From Enoplolaimus lenunculus (Eukaryota; Nematoda; Enoplea; Enoplida; Thoracostomopsidae): a DNA stretch of 64,000 bases. Of this stretch, positions 49,501 to 61,500 are shown piece by piece. Below the pieces are notes generated by a model. The model worked only from the letters and a program-made list of their open reading frames with translations, did no database searches and was not told the DNA's origin. Positions within the stretch are counted from its first letter, which is position 1; each line of letters opens with the position of its first letter. The stretch lies in contig JASANG010001682.1 of NCBI GenBank assembly GCA_030248215.1, positions 1 through 64,000 on the forward strand, in the 5' to 3' direction. A program made the translations under genes and the position numbers.

Positions 49501-52500
49501 TGTGACATTGTGTTTATTTGACTAAAGATTATCACTGCGACAATTGCCCTAGTATCGTATCAAAATGATGCATATATATATGCATAATTTGTTAACTGTG
49601 TGTGAGCTTTAGTGTGTCATTACGTAGTGGTGATTTCGGTTTCAGCGCGTACACGTGCCACATTTTACCACTTACTCTATTTGATTGACCGAAACGAAGC
49701 TCCGAGCAAAGTTCGGGCAGGGTTTCGCCAAGTGGTTTATGTTTTGTACTCGGGGGTGGAAAGGTGGATGTCCGTCCGACGAGAATCTCAGGAACCACTG
49801 AGCGTGAGCGTATTTTGATAAACTTTTTTATTTGAAAGCTTATTGTACTGGGGTGTTAACTTCGTATTGGGGTTTCAAAATTTCAAGCCGTTTGTTAGCT
49901 ACAGGTAATTTGCGTTCGAGGAATCTGAATGCTTAAGTCGAGGTTAGGAATTTTTAAATAATTTTACTGATTATTAGAGTTAAAAGCAATCAAATTAAGT
50001 ACTGAAGGGGTTTTGAGCGCGAGGAGTCTGAATAAATTGTCTTAGGTGGTTAATTAATTTGCGTATCAGCTGAATCGGAAAGTAGGTGGGCCAAAATATG
50101 CGTTTGTGCTTTAAAAGCCTGGAATGTTTAACTAATATGATTAAAAAGTATGTCCGAGCTTCGCTCAATACATGTAGGTCGAACTACGACTGGTAATACT
50201 GTGTAATGCGGACATTTTGTCTAGTGTAGTGATTATCATATACATTTGATTTAGTGTCCTCAAAAGGAAGAGTGTTTGTAGTTGCTCCTATAACTTGTTG
50301 GGTATATGCTATGTCTGCCCGTTTCTCTGGTCGGCGAGATTTATGGAAAATTTGGCAAATATTTGATTTTAAAGTTTATAAATGCACCAACTCGCGCGTT
50401 GCTCATTCTTTTATTGTTATTTGCAGATGATAATAAGTTAAATGAAATACATGGGGAATCGGCAACAAATCAACGTTCAGATCTTGATAGACGCTTTGAT
50501 GATGAGGACATCGTTGAGGTGTCCACAACTGCTATAACGTCTGCAAATGCTTTTAACCGTCGAAATTCATCATTCGTTCGCCGTGGTTCAATGAGAGTTT
50601 CATCAACTCGACGCGGTAGTGGAAGCAGTGTCAAACGATCGCTACGTGGTTCTAAACGAGCGTCCGTTGCGCCAACCGTTGGCGACAGCGGAGACTCGCC
50701 AGCGCTGAAAGTCCCAAAGGTTTGCAGTTTGCACGTTGGCTGGGTTTCCGAAATCTTACTTATTTGCATAAGGGATGCTTAAGTAATTGCTTATGCCGCA
50801 GACTAAGCAGTTGTATACTTAACTTTTTGCACAAAATCAAATAGACGTCAACTTCGAACTTGTGTCATAACGGAAGCTATGCCATATCTCAGCTTTATAT
50901 TTAGGGGACGCCATTAGTCTACAATAAGATTAGTATACCTGAACTGATAGCCTGTACTGCATCATACTTGATCAGTGACTTAACGATAGGTCTTGCTTAA
51001 GTAAGATTTCAGAAACACATCCATAATGTATAATTTGAGTGTAACATGTAATTATATATTTTATAAAAGGTAAACGATTATATATACGTGTACATATGTA
51101 TGGGAATCTCAATCTTAGCGTCAAGTATCGAAAATTCTTGGACTGATTGTTTTAATTTCGGCCTCAACTAGCTTTTTCATTAAAGATGCTCATCCCTGTT
51201 TATATTAATCTAAAGTAGTTTATCCTTCATACTCAAAATGTTATTTACTTAATGCGTTATAAAAATAGTTTCTTTTCGTCGATTATAATCTCCCGGTTGT
51301 AGGAATGTCTTAAACTTTGACGTTTATCTCATTTTGTTAATTCATGCATTCGAAAAATTATCTACTGACTTTGTTGTTTCAGATTTGTCACATTAGTAAT
51401 TTTTGTCATTTACCATATAATTATGTTTTAGGAAATGGCTAGTCCTGAATTCTTGTACGCTAGCCGTCGGCAGTGTATTCGTTTGACAACGCCCTCGATG
51501 TCAACTTACAAGGTAAACAATGTTATTATATAACTTTAAGCTTGCCTTGGCATTGAAAAGCTGCAATGTTTTCCGGTTTTCGGATGCAAAATAAGCTTTC
51601 AAATAGTAAAACGAGCGACAGAATTCCGTATTTGCTAGTGCACACTTTATGTTTAATATTGTAAAAAGTTGTTAAAGTTAGTTATAATGAATACCCTTTT
51701 TTAAATATTTTTGAAGAAATTATAGTCGAACATTTTTGGTTTACGTACGGTGAACAGAAAACTAAACTTTAGTATTCGTTTCTAACATCTAAAGCCAATA
51801 GCGCATGTATGCTTTGTCAGTAAGTTTTATCGTAGTGGATGCCATGAAAATGTCAGCTGTTTCAAAATGTGAGCTGACTTGCCAGTTTTAGAGCAGTGGC
51901 TATGGACACAGTCTTGGAAGCAGCGGGCTAGCAGGAGGTGGAGGCAGTGGTTCGTCAGGAACAGTCGGTACAGTGTCGACGCTTTTGCGAAACGGAATAC
52001 GTTCTGCAGCGGCGGCATCGAGTAATACGCTTAATCATTTGCCAGGCGCACATTCTAGTCACGGTGGAGTCGGTGGAAGCCATTCACTGCTGTCACAGCA
52101 TTCGTCGCCACGCAACGTTCTTGTACTACTTCTCAACGGGCAACGCATCGACGTAACGTGTTCAGTCCATTCACGAGCAGCGGAAATATTTGAAACTGTT
52201 GTTGATCATGTCAATTTGACTGAACATTATTTGTTCGGGTTGACATACTTGAAAGGTAGGTTGGAGTGAAATGTGAAACTGGATAGCGGGGTAAAACCGG
52301 ATGCCTGGCTTCGGCAATAAAACGTCTGGGTCCTCCGTTGTACATTGCAGGATCCTGGCTACGCGCATAAATGTTTGCCGAGGCTTTGGCAACAAAATCG
52401 CTCGTTTTTGGTGCTGTTTTGCGAACAGTGTTAGGTCGTAATTGTTATCTTCATTTTAGCTGCTTTTCAGCCTTACAAGCATGACTAAAGAAGTAATACA

Positions 52501-55500
52501 ACTAAGTTGTAAAGTAGTATATAAGTTTAACTAATTCTTCCATTTTGTCTTCTAGACGGCGAACACTTCTTTTTTGAACCAGACGAAAAAATTTCCAAAT
52601 CAGCTCCGCCCGGATGGCGTGACAAGAAATCTGGTGGTGCTGCGTCGAACTTTAATGCTTGCGTATTGTATACACTGTATCTTCGAATCAAATTTTATCC
52701 AGATGCCCTTGATTTTGTCAAGTACGCTATTTTTTGATTGCTTTGTTGTGAGAAAATAACTTTGCTGTAGGCGTAAAACTCAAGTGCGAAGTTTGATAAT
52801 TTTGACTTGGCCGCTAGTTGCGTAAGGGATACTAGGTATCAGTGATTGTATCTGTGACCTGACACGTGTTGAGGACTATGTAAAGTTGCAGCTTTATTCT
52901 AAAAATTGCTGCTATTCAATATTTTGTGCTGGAAATTTTCTTGTTTTGCACTTGACGGTTCTATCTTGCAAGTCTCATAAGTTTATACGTTGAAGATAAT
53001 AACGCTAGTGTTTACTTAAAACGGCGCCGTATGTAAGTCAAGTGCTTGACCTCGAGGTAATTAAATACCTAATTAAGATTTTATAATCACAATCACCGTT
53101 AGGTATCAGCCTAAAAATAATGCATTACATAAAATTTTCGTTCAGAAATCCGCAAACACTTCATCAGTTGTATTTGCAATTGAGACGAGATTTGATTGAC
53201 GAGCGCCTTCAGTGCAATACTGATCGAGCGTTTCAGCTTGCTGCTCTCGCGCTACAGGCTGAATACGGAGATTCAGATGCCACAGTTAGGGTGCAGGGCG
53301 GCGCATCTGCAAAGGATAGCTCGGCCAATGCTCGAACAACAACGTATTTTCAACTGAACCATTATCTGCCTCAGGTCAGTTTTGGTTAAAACTTTACTCT
53401 ACCACATAGGACATCTGATTTCAAATTAACGATTGCTGTATTATGCCTGGCCAATCTTAATTATAAGGGCCTACCCGCAAAGCCTAAACGCAAATATTTT
53501 AGAACGTAAATTTATATCAGCTGTCACCTTCATGCCTTGCCGAATATTGTACACAACGGTTTTGCGCAGGTTATATGAAATAAAATGATTGTTTACTGCT
53601 CAACTACATAGCATACAAGTCACGAAATATATTAATGTATGGTGCTTGCCGTAGGATTCAAATACATTAAAAAGTATTTACTCTGTAGCGTTTTAATATA
53701 TCAATATTTGCTAAAACGCTGTAAGAAGTTGACACTTGGATTCTGTATTATTTAATTAAAGCGTGTTTATACTTTTTTGGTTTCAGCGACATATCGATGA
53801 TGAATATCCAAATAGTAAGGAACGATTGACACAAATGCTCACTGAAGTTCACGTTCAGTATGCCGGGTTGTCACAAGTTGACGCAGAACTAGAGTTTCTT
53901 AGGGTACGTTTTTTCATGATGGATATGCAACCGAAATGTGTATCAGGGTTGTTTTTCCCGGAAAATTATGATCGGAAGAAATTATTTATTTCCATTTTTC
54001 CGGACAAAATGTTACAACTTACTTCTTTATCTGGGTGAATATTTTACTTTAAAACTCCCTAGTACGGTCAGAGGTAAAATGTGAGTTAATAGAACATTGT
54101 GTTCCGATCTGAGAAGACGAACCGATTCGTGAGCGCAGTCTTTTACGTCACTTGATTTCCTCGCGAACTGCCGGAAATTCTGAAATTTTGTCATAAAAAT
54201 GGATAAACAACCCAATATGGAAGAGTGATCAAAAGTTTAAATGATCGATGGAAAGGAATGTGGCTCACTCATCACTATTATGTTAGTAGTAGTTGACGAA
54301 AACTTTGCGATTGATGTGAACGAAACACCACATGCTTATTGGATCAATTTCAGTACAAAATCTTAATTAGAAATGGCTCTGTGTCATTAAATATGATAAA
54401 GCCATCTGAACAACCAACAGTTACCGTAGCGGTTGCAGACCAAACGTATTTTTGTAATAAATCACATGGTAAACGCAACCGTTCAATTTTGGGGACACTA
54501 ACCTTAGCCCTGCGAGTCGATGAACTTTAGTGAGCGAAGCGAGCGAGATGCCAGACGAAGTTTTGCATTAAATCACATAACAAACTAGCAATGTACAAAT
54601 CCGTTGGTAATGGGTCCTAGTGGACAAAGCTCGTAATTGCACATCGGCATTAGTTGCATTTCATCTAAATAACATTATTTTATATCATATTTAGTTGCAG
54701 CTACTGTTCACAAAACGTATAAATTTTTCCATTCCCCTAATTAAAATAAAAAAACCCATTTTTTCCGGTAATTTTTTGGCCCACAGCCTTGATGAGTGTG
54801 TTGATCGGCGTCTTAATACGCTATGTTTGGCGAAAAGAATTATTAAAAGTAACCCGGCAAGCAGCAGTGTGTTCAAAGCCCATCCACTAACTGAGGGAAG
54901 AGCTGGGGGAGCTGAAAAGTAGGGGAGGTAAAAATTTTTATATGGCAAACAAATTGCCATTTTTTTGTGTCCGAAAGTAGCCAAAATGTATTTTACTTTG
55001 CTTCTATGTTGAAACACAGCGGTTAGTGATATCCAAGTTGGTAGCAAAGCAACAGGCTAGAAAAGAAACAGCAAAATCTGTTACACTGATATACTCTGTT
55101 GCTACCAACCTGACTGAAATGTATCGTTTTCAAAGTCGTTTAAAAATAATGTTTTACGCTGCCAATTTTACCGGGGGAATCGAAAAAAGTGGTGGGGAGG
55201 TCGGAAGCGGGATTCACCTCCTCCCACGCGGCAAACCGATGTTCGAAGTTAAGTACATGTTTGTACAATTGGCAAAAATTGATTGCATATACATATTTTG
55301 TCGAGCTTTGAGCTTTGGCGGCCAAGTGTTTCCGATTAGATATAGCAGTATTGGCTGCATTCGCAACGGTTTTGCAGGTTTTGGTTATACAGCAAATGTT
55401 TGTATCACGATTTCAGAATTGCATGTCTCTTAGAGAATATGGCATTCATTTTCATCGAATGTTTCGATCGAAGCCATCTCAAGCGCAAATAGTTGACCCG

Positions 55501-58500
55501 TTAGGAGATCCAGATACTGGAACAAGCATATGGGTTGGCATTTTGCCGCGTGGAGTGATATTGTTTGAAGAGCGGGTTAGCAGCATTGCTTTAATTATAT
55601 TGAATCTTTTCGGTAATGTCATCTGAGTGCGAATCCGGATCTTTAACAAATTTTTTACTATTAGCAATAATTGTGGATGTAATAAAACGCAGAACTGAAA
55701 TACAGGCAGAAATGATCATAAAAATGCGTTCGACTGATGACAACGATAAAATGCAGTTCCTAGCTTTTTTTTCAAAATCTAATTTGGTTTTTAGGTAGAA
55801 AGGGTTTCGAATTGGAGTGGATTTTGAAAAATTATAGTTTTCAAAGATACGGTCAGAAAAAGTTAAAAATAATGAACGAAAAACAATGAAGGAACAAAAA
55901 AGTTTGTTCCTGTTCCGTTTAGCTTATTCACTTTGGTATTGCTTGATTACTGTAGCGTGGTGAACGAATACCGCTCAGCAAACATCCTTGGCGCGATACG
56001 GCAACACTATCATTTAATCGCAAAAAATTTGTTATTGTTCCGAATACAACCGGAATGGATGGCGGCACATTAGGAAGCAACGCGAGCAGCAATCAGGAAG
56101 CTGTTCCTAGTACAATTCATGATCCAACGTCCGCACAGCATAAAGAGCTTGTTTTTTATACCGATAGCCATAAAAAGTATGCGATATCGTGCTTAGCTTG
56201 TTGTAAGAGTATAAAAGTGAAAGCCATTTGTTGATTCATCAATAAATGCTGATAGCAATGTTTTAACGTAGGGTGTAAATTTAAACTGATTTTCTTCAAA
56301 CACTACATAAAATATGTATTAAATTTTTTGGCATGGTTTTAATTGCTGGATTACACACTTCATCGATTGACACAATATGCATGTACTTCAAGGCTAAATT
56401 GATAGATTTAACGTTACGTATGCATTTGTATTGGTGTTCGTAATGTTTAGGAGCGCATATTTTGTGCATTTCGCATCGGCACAACATAGATTTGGCATGA
56501 AAATGAACACATGGGCTCAAACTCAAGATTTTAATGGTTCGTTTTGGCTGATTAATACGTACTTACTATGATATGTGCATATGAGACAAGGAGGCGTTTG
56601 TTATTAACATGTTTTTGCAAAGCGTACGTTTGAAAAAGTATCTAAAAAGGTTGAATCATTAATATTCGCTAGCTGTTTGCAACCACCACTATTCTGAGCC
56701 TTGCTGAGCTGCGTTACGTCATTTTGTGTAGAACTCACATTGTGCCTGCGCCTCACTATAGATGATATTAATGTCAGAAGAAGAAGGTGGCATCATTGTT
56801 TGGCTGGATAACGTAATTGTCTGGTATTTGTATTTTTAGGTACACTAGAACGTAGCAGTGGAGCGAAGAAGTCAACGCCTAAAATCCCGCAAATATCGGT
56901 TGATCTGAGTCGTTTGCATAATGCGGACGGCGAGCATGCAAGTAGCCGATTGCCGTTGAGTACACCGAATGGACAAAACACAGTGTGTAATAGCTATACG
57001 AATGGAAAAACACATTCCATCAACAGGTGTTTAACTATATTTGAAATGTTTGCACACATGCTGCTTCAAGGCCTCTCCGTATTTTTAATAATGGGAATAA
57101 GGTGGGAAAGTTAAAATCACCATTATTATACTTCGCATTCAAATGACAATAGTTGATTTGGATAGTTAATTGTTACCGGAACCGTGCTAACCGGATAAAG
57201 CATCTACATAAAATGCTCTGTTCAAAGTGCTTGTTTTGCACAGATGTTTTTGAATTAAATTAACTGCTAGCTTGGGCTTTGCATTTTACTTTAGTGTAAA
57301 AATTTAGCTAGTTGACTTGACATAAAGTACATTCGCAGAAGAATGCTTAATACATCCACTTTTAAAAAGTGGTTTTATGATATTCGAGGCCACAATCGCA
57401 AATATCAGGTATCCAGTAGCGTCAGTTTTTTGTCACATATTAAATCAGAACTCAATATCGGTTTTTCCCTATCGACAATGGTATTAATTAGCTATATAAG
57501 TGCAACTTCTGGTAGTATTTTTGTACAAATGTTTATTTTAAGCTCTCTTACGGGTCACACAGCAGTCTTACCAGACGCCACCTTGTCATCTCAACGCTTA
57601 ACAGTTCAGGCGCAGGTTGATGTGTCTGGAAATCATGGCGATGCATCACCGGTTGGTACTCGACTTTCTGGAAAGAGCCAACGACATTCAACTGCTACCG
57701 CTTCTGGTGCATCAGTAGATTCTGTAGGAACTGCAAGCAAAGACTCAAATGGCAGGTTGTCAGCGAATAGTCTGTCCGAATTGAACGTATCTGCCCGTAG
57801 TAGATATGGCGAACAGTCTTCAGCAGGCAATCAAAATGCGAGTATAACGCGTCCTAGTGGAACAGCCACTGCAGTTAGTGTTTCTGTACCCGCGGAAGAG
57901 GAATCACTATCGGTTACGAACGCTAACGAAACAATTTCAGGTAGGTTTTAGATACCCTGGTTTTTTAAATCGGACCTGAATCCATCTCGATTCAGACCAG
58001 TATACAATATTTGTATAGAGTATTATTTACGATTTACATACAAGAACCTGTTGAAGAGGACATTTTTAACGAAAGATGTAGGGCAGCGAAATAAAGCTTT
58101 ATTTTTGCCTGATCGGTGTGTGCAATTACTCATACTTCCTGAAAATGGCTGACAGAACATCATTTAGGTGAACGAATTATGCGTCCGCTAAAAGTGAGAG
58201 TTTGTTTTCTAATAGGACTTGTAACTTTCAAACCACTCTGTTGTATGTTTGAAGTACTGCATATTTTTCTCAATTTGATTTATCTATCATGTTAGTACAG
58301 TTAGAGAAGTGCAAACGGTCCAGCTCGCTTGATTCAAAACCTATTATAAACTAACGCTAAGCTCTACACATTCCACTCATAGAGTCATTGTTTACGATTG
58401 GTAGCTAAACTTCTTACGACTGTACGACTGTTAGCTAGCTAACCTGACGGAGGTACAGTATAGATGTCGCCAATTTACACCTGGTAGTACAAAATTTCGA

Positions 58501-61500
58501 CCAGAATTGTAAATCGGTTCTCTGTTTCGCGCTGTGCAGCACTCGTTGAAGCCTTTAACATTTTCTTCTATTTTATTTCCAATCATTGGTACAGACAAAG
58601 TTATCCTGCACTACTTTCCAGTATATTCCTAAACATCACACCTAATGCTTAGCCTAAACCCCCGAGACTGTAAGTTCACCAGCCTTTCTGTCACCAAGTG
58701 TGTATTCCGTATAATTAACATGGACTCAGCGTTTTGTGTACTACTATTTGCTTCCGGGTAGATTCAGAACTTTGCATCTTGTAGAGGAACTCGCTCGGCA
58801 ATTGAACATTTGTGGGTCTGACTACGATTTGATGACGTTGAATTTGGTGAAAGACGCTCATTTTGGCCTCGGCTTAACGCTTGTGGATGGAGAAATATCT
58901 GGGTTAAAGGGTGTTTACGTCAAATCAGTTACACCCGGTGGACCTGCGGATTTAAATGGTCGCTTGAAATTAGGTTAGTTCTTTTGTCTTATTAGATTAT
59001 TTTATTTTGTTTTATATTCGCATAACATGCGTACTAAAGTGCCTGTAATTAAAATTTTAACGGGGTATGTTGCGTGGTATGCCGTTTTTATTTTTTCATC
59101 TTTCAAAAATTTTGTTTCTAGGAGACCGAGTTGTAAGCGTAAATGGTGTCTCACTTGAAGGCAAAAACCGGCACGATGCCGTAGATCTTGTTCGCCGTTC
59201 GGCATCTAGTGTTGCAATGCAAATAATGCGGTTGAAATGTTTGTATAGCTCTGAAGACGACGAAGATACCGGCAGCGGTGCTAATTCGGCTGTTTCTATG
59301 TTCCCTAGAAGTAAAACTATCCAAGGTATAGATGAATCAGGAACACATGCGAACAGAACGTTTCAATCAGCCACATCCGGTTCCTTAGAGTTATCCGAAA
59401 GTTCAACAACACGCTCGTCGAAATATCTAACTGCTGATATCGATTCTGAGCTTGGGCGTATTCAGCATGCCTCTGGAGATAATAATAAGACAACTACGAA
59501 TCCCGGTGATGGTGGCACCAGTACCTCTGCTGGCGGTTTGAAACCGTCGTATTTCAAGCGCCCTAAACATCCAAGTGACGTATATCTTAGTCTGTCGGCA
59601 TCGAATGCCGCGGCGAACGCTAGTAATGCAACAGGTGGCGCGGGTTGCAAGTCAAGTCGCTCGTCGGTATCTGAAAGTTGCTCTAGCAGTGACGGCGACG
59701 ACTATAGCGACGGATCTAACGAGTATCGCCCTAATACTACGTTTGGCTCAAACCAACAATTACGTAAGTACAACAGCGGTCACGAGTTGACTCATGAACA
59801 CCTCAGTGGAAGTACAACAGCAGATTGCTCGAGAACGGGCGCCATTGTTCCTGTTCGTAGTGGATCCGAGCACAACGTAGTCGCTTCCGGTGACAGATCT
59901 GGCAAGCCAGGTTTTAGAGCACCTCGTACAGAACGCCCCGTATCCGGTTCGTACTTGGACGAAGCGTTAGGTGAAGCATCTACGTTCGGCCATCCTGCTA
60001 TGATGTCGACACCGATCGCAGAGTCTAGCCGCCGCTTTCAGGGTGATAGTAGTTTTGACGATGGCAGGGCGACACGGGCGTTTGAATACAATGATAGTGT
60101 GGATGACACTAACGATTCTAGGGATATGGCTGTGGGGAATAGGTAAAAAATTAAGATTTTTAGCTTTTTCAGTTATGCGCGTTGTTTAATTAAATAATGT
60201 GCTCCGTTGTACGGTTTCTGTCGGCATTGTTTACATTATGTTTTGGTTCGCAAGTAACTGTGCAAGCAGCGCAGTTCAGGTCAGGCTATGCAGTTCAGTT
60301 ATTTATGTTTTGCCATATTACTGTTCTGTTTGCTGCTCAAATTAAATTGTATACTACTTCTTCCTGAATTCGAATCCTTAAAAATGTAATTTTTTCATCA
60401 GATCCAATCATTCGAGGTCAAGCACTGGTGAGCTGAATGGAAGCGGTGGTGACTGGACTGACAGTTTAAGTCTCAGAGATGTGCCAGACTACGATCCCGA
60501 TAAGGTACGAATATGAGTAAAGAAGTGACAGGCGTGAAAATCATTTTTAAAATGATAATTAAGTTATCCATCTGCTAAATTCAGGCGCGTTGCCAGAATT
60601 TTATTGGTGGAGCGATCTAATATTCGGGCGTGGCCGTGGGAAATGCTTGGCTGGAGGTGACAGTCCTGTATACTGTCGGAGGGCATGGGGGCCATTCGCA
60701 AAATTTAATGAGGGCTGAATTGAACAGGAACTATTTGTTACATGAGTACTAATTTATTTCATTATAAACTTCATGAGCGAAACAAGCGAGAAGCTGGGCA
60801 CATTAAGTTCTTGGGTTAAATCACGAAACGCTGTTCTAGCTTTAGGCTGATCCTGTTATGTGGTTTGCCGGAAAATATGTCATCCTTTGTTTAGCACAGG
60901 GGGCAAAAATCTTAAACGTTCACCAGAGTTCGACCGAAAGTTCCGATTCCGGTTCAGGAGACGTTCCGCTTTTATAATTGCAAACCCGAACATTGCAACC
61001 TTGTTTAGCACAACTCTTGAACCTGTACTGTCCATACATACCGATACCACCTATGTTCAACATCCATGTGCCATTAAATGCGAAGTGCGAGTGAGGAAAT
61101 TTTAGTGTCTGCGGCATTTTTATTTTTGTGAGATTTCACCACTTTTCATTAATTTTCGGGTGATGGTTTGGCGCGCGCGTGCCACCCCCAATGCTTCTTT
61201 ACTGACTGGATAATTCGTTTTTGATTCGGTAGACTGCGTAATTTAACGGCGGTTTACGATTGTCTTTAATATTGTTCTTACAGTCTTCGTATTTGTTGCT
61301 TTTACTCACTACTTTGTGATTTTGCTTTAAAAACTTGTGCCTAAATAATATCAAATAACCAACCAAACGCGCAAAACTGACAGTTTTTATGTTAAGAATG
61401 TTTTGGATGCCGTCGTTTTTTGTGTTAATCGCGTAAACCTTTAAGTTTGACCTCGATAATTATGTTAGTAAGTGACGTGCGGCTAATGTTCTAAATGTCA

